The notes: a model not told the origin generated them from the letters alone. A stretch of 64,000 bases of DNA from Cymodocea nodosa (GCA_036874045.1 CM072345.1:3621501-3685500), one strand, 5' to 3'. Positions 33,470 through 45,685 are shown, numbered from the stretch's first letter. A program made the numbers and translations.

Positions 33470-35505
33470 ATGGATAATTCTGAAATCTTAGTTATGACTG
33501 AAGGACAGACCACTAATCATCCTCCTATGTTCGAAAGTAGCAATTATGGCTACTGGAAATATAAGATGAAAGTATTCTTTCAGTCAATCGATTTCAAATT
33601 ATGGCATATAATTAGCAATCTTATAGTGTTAGTTACGACTCCATATGATACTTGGACTTTTGATGAAAAGGAGTGAATGACAATGAATGCTAAAGGTTTA
33701 AACATCTTGTTTTGTGCTTTATCTCATGATCAATTTAATAAAGTTTTTGCATATCAAACTGCATATGAGATATGACATACATTAGAAGTTGCCAATGAAG
33801 GTACTAATTAGGTCAAGGAATCTAAGATCAATATGTTAGTACATAAATATGAGCTTTTTAAAATGCACGAAAATAAATGTATCTCTGACATGTTTTCCCA
33901 TTTTCTTGAGATTGTAAATTCATTAAAATCTTTAGGCAAGAAATTCGAGGAAAAAGACTTGGTAAGAAAGATCCTTAGATCTTTAACTAAAATTTGGGCT
34001 CAAAAGACAACATCTATTGAAGAGTCCAAAGACTTAAATACATATACTCTCAATGATCTCATAGGAAATCTAATAGCCTATGAAGTACAACATTTAGATC
34101 CAAAAAGGAAAAATCCTAGAAGGGATCTGGCTTTTGAGGCTGATAAAGTCTTAGAAGTCATTAGTGATTCTAACGATGATTTATTGTTGTTGACTAGAAA
34201 ATTTAGAAATTTGTTGAAGAAACGTAGGAACTTCAAGTCAGCAAAGACATCTGGAGATATGGAGAAGAAGTCATTCACAAAAGACAAAAGTATATGCTAC
34301 AAGTGCAACAGGCCGGGTCACTTTCAAACTGATTGTCCTCTCAACAAAGATAAGAAGAACTCGAGGAGGAATTTCAGAAATAAGAAATTCAGAAAGAGAA
34401 TGGCGCTTAAAGTGACATGGGATGACTCTTCAGCTTCACAAAGTGAAGAAACAAAGGATTCAACATCAGACAATGAATCCTCATCAACATCAAACAATGA
34501 ATCCTCATCAACATCAGATTCAGAAGAAAATCTAGCAAATGTATGCTTTTTGGCAAAATCCAGTGAGGTATCCTTTGATCAAAATGCTAATTTTGATAGT
34601 TTTGATGGATTACTTGTTGAATACAATAGACTGGCTAGAAAATATAAGAAAGTCAAAATAGAAAGAAAGGACACTAGGAAAATGCTAGATGAATCTGAAA
34701 ATAAGATTGATTTTCTAAACTCTACATTGAATAAATTTAAAGAAGAAAATCAAAGGCATGCACAGGAAATTTTAAAGTTCACTGCTATAGAAAGAAAATT
34801 GCATGCTGATTGTGAAAATTTAATTGCTGATAAGAAGAAAATGATCTATGAAATTGAAAAACTGGAACTGACTATTACTGATTTAAATTCAGAAATTGAT
34901 GTGTTAAAGATTAAAGTCTGTGATCAAAAGGCTATATTAAGTAAATGGAATAATAGTCAAACTTTAACAAATGAACTCAGTAGTAAAATATCAAATGTAG
35001 AAAAACATGGTATTGGTTTACACGATGCATCTTCTAAAAATTATATATTGCATGATGGTACTGCTAAAAATAATGTCTTTATTTCCAGTATTAAGAATAG
35101 TAAGAGAAAAACTATTCTGTGTGTAATCAAAAAGGGAGAAAAATATGTGTAAATTGATGAAATGCAGCATATAAATAATAGCACACGATGCAAGAATTTC
35201 AAAAGAAATCTTCAGAAGAATCAAGCTAAGACATTTGAGAATTTTAATATTCTTGATCAATTTTCTTCATATTTAAAGAATATCGGATATTGGAAATCAA
35301 ATAATGTCAGAAACGAAAATTTCAACTTTGGTCTACATGGAGATAAATGCTCTGATAATTATAACACTAAGAGAAAGAAACGCAAAAATAATTATCAGAA
35401 AATAGATAAGTTGAAGTCTAAAAATATGGATTATTTTGATATGACTCTCTCTAAAATTCTTGGACCCACTCAAAAATGGGTTCCAAGAGATAAAATCTCT
35501 TTTTG
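33470..35505 (+). pseudogene. Gag region of element F
   Basis: The start MDNSEILVMTEGQTTNHPP is followed by YGYWKYKMKVFFQSID, the SIRE-type N-terminal signature. The zinc knuckle CYKCNRPGHFQTDC is at 34295-34336. After it come a basic stretch, a Ser/Thr/Asn repeat (SSSTSNNESSSTSD) and a coiled coil to about 35000. The last part (35162-35506) ends LGPTQKWVPRDKISF, the usual lead into protease. Stops near 33676, 33775 and 33810 interrupt the first 120 codons; the 439-codon stretch from 33833 to 35152 is open. Confidence 0.88.
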
Positions 35506-35514
35506 ACTGTTTTG

Positions 35515-36066
35515 TAGGTACACAAATCAAAATGGATAATGGACAGTGGAGCATCCAACCACATGACTGGAGATATACGATTACTTACAGAAATAACAAA
35601 GACCAAGAATGAACAAGTTACCTTTGGAAATAAAAGCAAAACAAATATCCTCGGGTCTAGTAAGGTTCAGGTAACTGAGAAATGTTTTATAAATGATGTC
35701 TTATTAGTTGAAAACTTAGGTTTTAATTTATTGAGTGTTCTTGTTTTAATGAAAATTTATAGAGTAATTTTTGAAAAAGATTCCTGTAAAATTATGGACA
35801 TGACTACAAACGAAATTTTATTCACTGCATACAAGAAAGGATCTGTTTGTATTTTAAATTTGCCTTCTGATATTATTAAAGACAATGTTTGCTTAATTGC
35901 AAAATTAGATGAAGTCATTTTATGGCATAGAAGGCTAGGACACTCAAACTTAAAATTATTACAAAAGCTGTCTAAAAAGAATCTAGTTAGAGGTTTACCT
36001 AGTATTAAGTACTCGAAAGAGTTTATGTGTGATGCGTGTCAACTAGGTAAATTACATAAAACATCC
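35515..36066 (+). pseudogene. Protease and pre-integrase of element F
   Basis: The protease site WIMDSGASNHMTG (near 35530) is intact. The pre-integrase zinc stretch WHRRLGHSNLKLLQKLS and CDACQLGKLHKTSFKS follows. Immediately after this the integrase core is gone and the sequence jumps to the late RT region. One open frame covers 35539-36105. Confidence 0.9.
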
Positions 36067-36079
36067 TTTAAAAGCTTAA

Positions 36080-36805
36080 ATGAGTACTATCACCAAGTTG
36101 GATAAAGATGACTCTGGAAAAACTGTAGATGTAAAACAATATAGAAGTATGATTGGTTCATTACTCTATTTAACATCTAGCCGACCAGATATTATGTTTA
36201 GTGTGTGTACTTGTGCTAGATATCAATCAAATCGTAAGGAATCACACCTACTTGCTGTTAAATGAATTTTTAAATATCTATTAGGAACCATCAATTTCGG
36301 ACTATTTTACTTTAAACACAGTTCTTTAAACTTAGTAGGTTATAGTGATGCTGATTTCGCAGGATGTAAGTTTGAAAGAAAAAGCACTAGTGGCACTTGT
36401 CAATTGTTAGGTAATTCTTTAGTGTCATGGTTTAGCAAAAAGCAAAATTGTGTAGCATTATCTACAACTGAAGCTGAATATATAGCTGTTGCACTTTGCT
36501 GTGCTCAAATCCTGTAGATCAGACAAACCTTAAAAGATTTTAATTTAAACTATGAACCAACTAAGATTTTCTGTGATAGTAGTTCTGCAATAAGTTTATC
36601 TAAAAATCCTGTCTTACATTCACGAGCAAAACATATAGAAGTTCGACATCATTTTCTAAGGGATAATGTTATAAAAGGAAAAATAGTATTAAATTTTGTT
36701 CCTACCACATAACAATTAGCAGATCTATTTACAAAACCCTTAGATGAAAATACATTCTCAAAATTATGATTAGAACTTGGTATCTGTAGGTTATCTGATA
36801 TTTAA
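36080..36805 (+). pseudogene. RT tail and RNase H of element F
   Basis: The sequence resumes at MSTITKLDKDDSGKTV, which in B lies downstream of the YVDD box. About 1.8 kb (integrase core, linker, RT fingers and palm), judged from B, is missing. RNase H motifs are [41 protein letters not shown] and QLADLFTKPL, with stops in place of coding triplets near 36262, 36516 and 36709. The final stop is at 36803-36805. No catalytic RT could be made. Confidence 0.9.
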
Positions 36806-37974
36806 ATGGTCCTATTCATTGTATTTTGGTTTGTTATAAGGTAGTTTTAGAATTTAAAGTCTTTTTATTAAAAAAAAAAACAAAATAACATATATTTTTT
36901 TAATTACAGTTTTCTGGTAGTTAAGAATTTATGAAATTCTGATTTTTATTGAAGTCAATTTATTTAAGAAAAATTCAGAAAAGATTACTTAAGGAAAAGT
37001 TAATTTGATTCAATGTGAGTGCCAACTATATTTTTGTTACTTATGTATATGCTATTACAGAGATTTTAACAGGAAAATACATAGAAAGTATGTACTTTTT
37101 ATTAAAGGAAAGTTATTAACATTCTGTTAGAAAAATTAAGTCTTGCGGTTGCCTCTAATTTAATTTACTGTCTTGTTTTATTTTTGTTTATTTTTTGCCT
37201 GTAATTACTTGAGTAATTAAGTCCGTTGGGGGATCTTAAACCCTAGTCACTTAAACCAACTGGTTTGAGATGTGCTGACTAAAAACTCATTTTGCAAGTA
37301 ATTCAGATTATATTTTAAAAAAAAAAAAAAAATTACCTGTTCTCAATTGTCATTGAGTAACTGGTTATCTTTCCCCTAAGCAAGGGATTATGATCACGTA
37401 AAAAGATGATATTATGGGAGGTAATACATAAAATATATATATATGAATATAAAAAAAAAAAAAAATGGGGCAATGTACTCAAGCTTAATTTATCTTTCAA
37501 GGTGTTATAACAATCCTGACATAATCTATGCATATAATCCTTGTTATTATCTACTCTTTACACATAATGTACGATATTTATTTGTCTTAAGTTGTGTACT
37601 CATTATTGAAATCTTTTAAGTTTCTGTAGGTATATCTCTATGAATTATCTTTTGTAAACTGAATAAGATAAAAGCTAGAAAGTTTAAATTGTTAACTCTA
37701 CTACTTATTTCTGTATTTCATTCAAATTAAAAAAAAAAAAAGAGACTCAAATCTATTTAAGGCTTAGCATCCTCTTTAAGTAAGCTTTTTGACATTTTTA
37801 AGTCAACTCTACTTAGGGCTTGGCAACCCAGATTAAGTACGCCATAGATTCTTTACACTACATTTATGTAGGGGAGCAATTTCTCGTATAATAATTCATA
37901 ACTTTTGAACTATTATATGTTTTCATGAAAGAATCTACATAATTTCAAGAAATACACCTTAATTAAGTACATTT
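36806..37974 (+). other. Non-coding pol-ORF3 spacer of element F
   Basis: AT-rich with A-runs of 10-15 bases near 36870, 37317, 37450 and 37728 and a short TA repeat near 37433. No supported gene. Confidence 0.6.
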
Positions 37975-38799
37975 CTAAACTGTCGGTGACTTGCAGGTAT
38001 TTTAATTCTTAAGTATCCGAATTTTCTATTGTTTCGGCAAGTTATATTACAAGTATCAGACAATTGTGTTTTAAAACGTTCAATAGACTATTTTATTATT
38101 TCCTGAAGTACACATGTCGAAACCATAATGCATGACTTAAGTGGATTTTCGGTAAGTTATCTGTAACTCTTCGAAATGTGTCTGGGCATCGGAAAGTTAG
38201 ATTTGTAACTGTCCGAAACATCTCTTTATTATAAAACTACTTAAGTACACGTGTCGTGATCTGGATGATTGACTTAAGTTATCTTTCAGAAGGTTATCTG
38301 TAACTCTCCGAAATGCACCTGAGCATCGGATAGTTAAGTTTATAAGTCTCCGAAACTTTCTGAACACCTTAAGTTCAAATTGTGCACGTGTTGAATTTCA
38401 CTGCTTTATAATGTCTCAGTCGAAACTCGAAAAGTTATGTTTAAATCTTCGAGTTTTCACACCTATTCCTTCGAGAAACTCGAACAGTTATCATAAGTCT
38501 TCGAGTTTTCTCACTTTTTCACTTAGCTTGAAGTTATTTCTTTATATGCACAATTACGCTAAGTACTCTGCAATTGTTGGTTGTAAAACTTGTACAGTTA
38601 TTGCAAGCACTCGAGTTATTTATCGGTAACGGATCTTATATTTATGATTTCAATGATTGAATTCGTTTGTCCATTTATAAACTCGGAGAGTTATGAATGT
38701 TTTCCTAACAACCTTTCGTGTTTCTACATTGGTAAAACCCTAGCTTCACAATCTTTCCTTCCACTAAGTTCTACAGTGCAAAGCGAAGATTAATCAACA
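37975..38799 (+). promoter_or_regulatory. Motif array in front of ORF3 of element F, possible internal promoter
   Basis: Ten exact TCG-N3-AGTTA motifs lie between 38034 and 38693: forward at 38034, 38149, 38189, 38326, 38427, 38480 and 38683; reverse at 38164, 38206 and 38301. Several form facing pairs. CACGTG occurs at 38248-38253 and 38385-38390, and ACTTAAG precedes some pairs. This is the composition of a U3 region, yet no LTR ends are seen. A weak TATA-like TTATATG is at about 38542. An old fragment of another LTR is the main alternative. Confidence 0.6.
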
Positions 38800-41265
38800 A
38801 TGTTAAGACGTGGAAGATGACGTGGTAGAATGACCAAAGTGCAGAAAAGAGAGCTGGAACTTCAGAAAATGCAGAATGAAATCAACGATATTTACTCCAG
38901 GTACACTTTTTCAAACAAAGTACTACACGAAATCAGAAAAGCTGTTCAAGATGAGAAAAATTTCTATTGGAAATTTATTCGAAATTATGCTGAAACACAG
39001 TTTAGACTAAAACAGATTGAACTTTCCGCATTGCATTTATGAAAAAGAAATTTACAACCTAACCCTGCGATTGTAAGTTCTGGACATGTACTAGAGACAT
39101 CGATACAGTCTATCACTTATTATGGAAAGAAGTGGGGACCAATGATCGAAAATGCAAACAAGGAATTACAATCCTTGTATTCCCAACATTATTTTCCCCC
39201 AACTGTTTTAGATGATATTAAATAGTATATCGATGAACAGAAAACTGCCATTAGCAAAATGGGCCTTTGAAGTGAAGGACAAAGAGTTTATCAACTCAAA
39301 ATGGCAGAGGTGGAGAGCTTAAAACTCTATATTCCATTATTACCACCTAGGCATCATGGTGAAGGACTATCAAGACAACAGGTGCCTTTAACAGGAGAAA
39401 TTAAGACAATTTTAGAACCTCCTGAACAACCTGAAACACTACAGACATATAGTCGGACAAAGAAAAAGACAATTGAATATTTTGGACTAACTGCAGGTGT
39501 ACAAGGAATATTACAGCAAAAAGAAGAATCAGTGAAAAATGGAAAACTATGCTCTATTGCAAAAGCTGGACAGACATTTTTGTCAGGAATCCCAGCAGAT
39601 GTGGCAAATATTGGCTTACAAGCATATACTCTAAGGTATTGTGTCACATTAGTGCATAATGTATCTTTTAATACAATGGACTGTTTTTCACACAATGCTG
39701 CAAGCACACATTCTTTTCCTACAGAAAGTGAGAATGTAGGAAATTTTGATGATATATATATAGATGATATCAAATTTGATGATATTATTGATGACATAGA
39801 CACTGAGTCTATGAATTTTGAAGATATTTCATCTGAAGAGGAATGTACAGATATTCTTCCTCTTATTGTATCTCGAACAGAGACTTTTGAATTTTGGTAC
39901 AGTTGCTTATACTACACTTTATATGTATGGTTATGTCTGTTACAATATATCGTATACTTGTTGATAAATGTATATAATCAACAACATACACAGTTACAAA
40001 TAGAATATGATACTACCAATGCCTCACATATACAAATTTCAGAAATACAAGATGATTCTATTCCACAAACAAATATAGAACATTCTTTCATACAGAGACA
40101 GTTGTATAGATCACATATAGATATATAGGTTGCTGATATACAGATTGTTATAGAGACTATTGCTTCTAAAATGTTTCCAGAAGAACAAACAGAAGAAATT
40201 CAGTAGATTATTGATACGACAATAAAAGATATTTCAAACATTTATATTAGTTTTGATAGAAATTCCACTAGTTCTGAAAGATCTGACAATATAGATGCTG
40301 CTGATAATATTGAAACAAGTCCCAGATCAGAACATCATGACAGGAAAATACCTAATCCTGAACAGAGTTTAGATGCAAATACACTATTATGGTTTAGAAA
40401 TAATTCCTGTTATGACAAATTTCAGACATAAAATTTTTACAGTTTTATATTCAAGACTAGTTAAGTTTGAAGGGATGGCACACATACATGAACTGTTTGA
40501 ATTTCAAAGCTTGTTGACTCTACTTCCGCAACAGCCAGGCCATCTTGCTATACCCGAACTTCTCAATTGTTTTTACTCAAACTTAACAATGGAAGAAGGT
40601 ATTCCTGTTTCTAATATACAAAAAAATGACATATATTTAACTCCAGATTTACTTCATCAGGTACTTGGTTTGAAAAATGAAGTAGTTAAATTATCAGAAA
40701 GAAAACAGGTTTATCGATTGGGATGGGACATTACAAGTTTAGCCAAAGATCCAACTACCAACAAACCATTGACATTACTAAATGACTTAAATGGCCAAGC
40801 ACGTTTTATTGCAAAAATATTGCATGCTACATTGTTTCAGAGGTTTGGTCATGGGACAGAAGTTGGCAGATGTTGTCTTTATGCTACATACGCATTAATC
40901 AACCATATACAGGTGAACTGAAAAGATTAAAGTCACGATCTTTCTCTGCAAAGGAACTCCAAATATACCAAGCGGCAGATACACCCATCCTCAGACAGCA
41001 ACAATCCACAGAATTTACAGAAACACAGCAACATTCAGATATACAACAAGATATACATATAGATATACAACAAGGTATACACAGAGAAATACATACAGGT
41101 ATAGATACAGACATACATACTGAATTTTTACAGCAACCATCACAAGTTTCTCAAAATGATTTCGATCAAGCATTACTTGATTAGATAAACAGAGTTAGTA
41201 CAGATATTGCAAAGACAATTTCAGACACCCTGATTGATATTTTTCGAAGACAAAGAGGCTTGTGA
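38800..41265 (+). pseudogene. ORF3 of element F, Transposase_32-like protein
   Basis: The ATG at 38800 gives a short basic start (MLRRGR, then a TGA in an Arg position), comparable with the RGRGKGK start in C. An N-terminal helical part runs to about 39290. The 275-codon frame 39301-40128 has acidic IDDIKFDD-type repeats and a hydrophobic stretch at about 39895-39985 that could span a membrane. The conserved region (40373-40918) includes FEFQSLLTLLPQQPGH, QVLGLKNEVVKLS, ARFIAKILHATLFQRFGHG and CLYATYALINHIQ, lining up with C and B. The tail is Gln/Ile/His-rich and ends in SDTLIDIFRRQRGL. Stops and a frame change near 40380 disable it. Confidence 0.8.
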
Positions 41266-41591
41266 TTATACAAATTATGTATTACATGATTTATTTTTTG
41301 TAATTTGTAACCAAAATCATTATGTAAACTGTTTACTGATTTTAAAGTTACGTGATTATTTTTCACAGTTTATGATATTAAACAGTTTTTGCTTAATCCA
41401 TAAATCCTATGTATGATTGACACTATCGTTTTGATTAATATATACTTAGTAAGATATCCTTCCTTACATTTATAACACTTAACTTCCTAAAGGAGGAGAA
41501 AATAGTTTGTTTACTTTTTTATAATGCCAAAAAGGGGGAGATATAAATTATGTGACTTATTAGGTTTTGACATCATCAAATAGGGGGAGAT
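41266..41591 (+). other. 3' untranslated region of element F with two polypurine tracts
   Basis: The first tract, AAAAAGGGGGAGAT, is near 41529-41542. The one adjoining the LTR is AAATAGGGGGAGAT, ending at 41591. They are about 50 bp apart. Confidence 0.8.
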
Positions 41592-42811
41592 TGTTAAGTA
41601 TTTAATTTTGAAGATGTATGCTTTATTAACGTATTTAAATAAGTCTACATAATATTCTCTAAGTATATTTCTCTAAGTATAATAGTTAACAGATTATCGG
41701 AAAGTTTCATTTTTATGTCGGATAAATTAAAGATTTTCGAAGAGCTAGATTTGCAATAGTTAAACTTTCGGATAGTTAGCGTTTCGTTTTTGTCGAATAC
41801 TTTATGTTAAAAACTCGTATAGTTAAGTTATCCGCACGTGTGTTTTTAATGTTTTAAGTTGTCACGTGTTTTCTATGTGCGTTCGATAATGAAAAATCGA
41901 ATAGTTAGATAACTGTTCGAGTTTTTATACGCATGGATAGATAACTATTCGAGTTTTATAAAAGGACTAATGAACAGATAAGTTTCCTTGTTTAGTCACG
42001 TGTTTTGCAGGTGCAAGAACTCGAAGAGTTAAAGGATAAGTGTTCGAGTTTTGACAGGAGTTAAAAGATAAATGTTCGACTAAATCGAAGACTTAGAAGA
42101 TATTCTACAAAACTCCAGGAAAATAAAATTTCGGTGAATCTACGAGTGGAGATCATGGAAACTCAGATTGTTAGTAAAGAAAGTGGAAATTTAAATAGAA
42201 AGTAATTTGGATTAGAGAAAAAATTAGTACGTGGATTATGGATTATGGATTGTGGATCAAGTGGATGAACATGCTGAACATGAAAGACAACAGAGTTCGA
42301 CTACAAATAGAGAGTACGAGCTACATTACAACAAAGGATCCCAATCTCAAAAACCAAGTCTGAATATTCAATCTAGATCCCTAACTGAAAAGTTAAGTTT
42401 GAATATTCATATTCTGAAAAGTTCTCCAACATCAGAAGAAGTTCGAAATTCCAAGCAATTTTAGAAAAGGAGCTGCAAACGCAAGAAGTCTGGAAATTCG
42501 ACAACTGGAGAAGAAGAGATACAGAAGCTGAGCAAAGAGAAAGAAAAGACCTGTGTGCATAAAGATCAGGTTTTATACAATTCAAAATTAGTTTTGAAAA
42601 AGAGCTTTGTTTTCCTTTTTGAATTGTATATCAAAAATTATTGTATCAAAACCGTCAAGAAGGGAATTGAGTTGAAAAGATATTGTAAATTCTGTCTTGA
42701 AATAAAAGAATAGAATTTCATTTACGAGTGTTTTGTGCTCTTGTTTTATCCGCTAGTTTAATTACTAAAGACACAATTCACCCCCCCTATTGTGATACAG
42801 ATGATCTTGCA
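41592..42811 (+). repeat. 3' LTR of element F
   Basis: Starts TGTTAAGTATTTAATTTTG and ends GATCTTGCA, where the 5' LTR has GATCCTACA. Six exact TCG-N3-AGTTA motifs are present. The TATA box is at 41957-41964. Confidence 0.94.
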
Positions 42812-43561
42812 AACAACCTCCTGGATTTGAAGATGAATTCAAGTTGAATCATGTCTTCAAACTAAGAAAGGCTCTTTATGGTCTGACACCTAGAGCTTGG
42901 TATGAGAAATTGAAAAAGTTTTAACTGGAAACAATTTTTCTATAGGCAAAGTGGACAACACTTTGTTTATCAAAACTTTTGATGTGCATATTTTGATTGT
43001 ACAGATTTATGTTGATGATATAGTCTTTGGAGCCACTTCAGAAGATCTCTATCATGAATTTCAGAATTTGATGAAAAATAAATTCGAAATGAGCATGATG
43101 GGAGAATTGAAGTTTTTCTTGGGATTACAGATTCATCAATTGTATAATGGCATTTTTGTCAATCAAGAAAAGTACTGCAAAGAGATGTTGAAGAAATTTC
43201 GTTATGAAAACATCAAACCTACAAATACTCCAATGAGTTCAAGTATTAAATTGGAAATTGATGATTCAAGTGTTGTAGTGGATCAAAAACAATATAGAGG
43301 TATGATTGGATCCCTGTTATACCTTTCAACTAGCAGGCTAGATATTATGTTTAGTGTATGCTTGTGTGCTAGATTTCAAACATCATCAAAGGAATCGCAC
43401 TTGAAATCAGTCAAAAGGATTTTCAGATATCTACAGGGAACAAAAGATTTTGGACTATTCTACTCAGCTGACAGTAATTTGATTTTAATAGGCTATAGTG
43501 ATGTAGATTATGCAGGTAGCAGATCTAACATAAAAAGCACTAGTGGTACTTGTCAACTACT
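42812..43561 (+). pseudogene. Reverse transcriptase-RNase H fragment of element E
   Basis: The fragment begins at [10 protein letters not shown] disrupted LYGL motif near 42880 and a stop near 42924 follow, then an open frame from 42951 with YVDDIVFGATSEDL (YVDD at 43008-43019, intact), [14 protein letters not shown] and VDYAGSRSNIKSTSGTCQLL. It is cut at 43561 by G2. It is close to the same region in D. Confidence 0.9.
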
Positions 43562-45685
43562 TGTCTATTAAAATAATGGCAAAAGCGTAAATTTTACATT
43601 TATAACTGCAAGCGCACGGTGCCCATTGTAATAAGCATGTGCAAGTACGGGTCGAATCCACAAGGAGTTTGTCTTAAATAATTTTATTAAAATGATTATC
43701 CGATTAAATATCCACATTAAACTAATTCATAAGTAAACTCTAATTACTTAATATTAATATACAAAATTCGTAGCACAATTAAGGTTTATAACATTACCCC
43801 AAAATCCAATTAGTTATGATAAGATATTTAAGAAATCAATGAGTATTAATCTGGAAATCACAAAATTTATGCTCGACTTTTAACTCCAATAACTTCCAAC
43901 CTGAATGTTTAAAAATCCAGAATAAATAACGGTTGGAAAGATCCTCGGAATATCTTTCAAATGGGTGTAATTTCGTTGATTAAAAAAAATTAAAATGCTA
44001 GCAATATCTTATTTAAGAAAGGGGCGCAGACGGTTATGGAAACTTTCCAAAAATGCACCTTCGGTTCAAAAATCAAATCTCCATCAAATCTTCATGAAAT
44101 GCTACAAAATAAGTGTGCCTTGAAAGTAGATTAGTTACACTAACAAGGAAAATTTACAGAACTGAATTCCACAAAATACACGATGCAAGCATAGCACAAG
44201 CGTTGAGCTAAAAACTAGCACTCAACAGAGACTCAAAACCGCTAATACCTTTACAAAATAAAATTGAAAAGCATCAAAAAACATTCTAAAACTTTGTAAA
44301 CTTGTTCTACACTCATTATGCTTACAAAACAAAACAAAAATCAGGATTTAGAGATGACGAACAAGTGCAAACAATTCGAAGAAAAGCTACTAACATTCTG
44401 GCCATCTAAGAAATGGAAAACTACCTTCACAATTTACACCATCACAAACATTCACACGAAACATATGATATGAACTCAATTCTTATATCAATTAACATCA
44501 AAACAATATATAATCTTTAATTTAGAACATTTGAAACAAAGATTTATGCATAGAATTTCGTTCTTCCACATACTCAAACTATACTCATACATATAAAATT
44601 GTAAAACATGAAAACTAGTATGAGGATCTCTCCTTTCCATCATACCTTTTAATCCTCCACGTTTCTTCAAGAAATGACTCCCCAAAGTCCTTGAAATCAA
44701 TGTTCCACAGGGCTGTCACCACCTGTAGCACGTCCAAGTGAAGCTTCTAAGGTTGCCTTGAAGAAGAGTGGTGCACGTCCTCAAGATCTTGCCTCCAAGA
44801 CCCACAACTTTGGCTTCCACATTTAAGAATGGTGCTTCTGATGACTCAACCCTGAAGATCCTAACCTTTTGCTCCACTCCAAATCAGTCACACGAGCCTC
44901 CCAATCCACCAAGATGAACGCCCAAGGAGATCCTAACGTATGGCCATCTGAATTGAAGAGAAGGTGTCTTCTAGGAGGAGTGGAAGACACCAAAGCTCAC
45001 CATTCTTGAAGGGAGCTTGTTCAAGATCAAGGGGAAGATGAGACTTTCCGAATGAAGATGCTGGAATGGCTAGAACCGCCGGCTGCAATGTGTTGGAAGA
45101 GGAGGAGATAGCCTAGAATTGAGTGGTCAAACACTTTAAATACTCTAGGCTTTTGTTGCTTGGGCTCCAATAAGTTGCATCCAATGGCCCACGTTTTTTC
45201 CTCTTTAATCCACCTTGATTTCATGATTTATTGACCTATAAAACTCAAAACCAAGTTGGATGCACATATACATTGAATATAAATCATATGATGCAAATAT
45301 AGTATACATGCATGCATGAGTTGCCATATATGGAAAATTGCCAAATTAGGAAGGTTTTGGTCTACAACTTTTTCACATGTACATACATGAATTACTTAAA
45401 GTTCTTTAGTTTAACATCATATTTAAGTGATTTGGCAATCATACAATGTATATAAAGTCATACATTGAAGAATTATAAGAATTATGTCTAATACAAGGGC
45501 TATTGACTAGGTGTTTAATTGATAAAGGATAAATTTGTACATTATCAACTATTTAATCCCTAATTCATGCATATGTCTAAAAATATGATTTTCATGTAAT
45601 CCTTTATAAGAACATATATAATGATGACTTATAATCCTTAACATGCATGAATTAACATATATAAAATGCACAAATTGATACTTGT
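43562..45685 (+). repeat. G2: second, diverged copy of the G repeat
   Basis: It starts TGTCTATTAAAATAATGG inside E's RNase H and shares ordered blocks with G1: AACTGCAAGCGCAC, CGGGTCGAATCCACAAGGAG, GAAACTTTCCAAAA, GCACCTTCGG, GGGCTGTCACC and CACTTTAAATACTC (near 45130). Its right end is ragged: G1's CCTTACA end is not present, and H's truncated LTR follows directly. No target duplication is visible. No supported gene is inside. Confidence 0.7.

Larger units (their letters stand above)
32145..42811 (+). mobile_element. Element F: family-3 SIRE-type copia element with ORF3 and internally deleted pol
   Basis: LTRs of 1221 and 1220 bp enclose a binding site, gag, protease, a truncated pol, a 2-kb spacer, ORF3 and a polypurine tract. 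In about 210 aligned LTR bases I count five differences (about 2.4%), fewer than in D. There is no target duplication: flanks are GTAGT and AACAA, and about 1.4 kb of E is missing between them. Confidence 0.93.
26439..43561 (+). mobile_element. Element E: family-2 SIRE-type copia element, multiply interrupted
   Basis: It is the same family as D, on the plus strand. Its 5' LTR is split by a solo LTR, gag and the start of integrase run to 32144, and RT resumes at 42812 after element F. About 1.4 kb of integrase and RT, judged against D, is missing at that point. The element ends at 43561 where G2 begins; its 3' LTR is absent. Its left end (TGTTAGAACC) interrupts the gypsy fragment. Confidence 0.9.
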
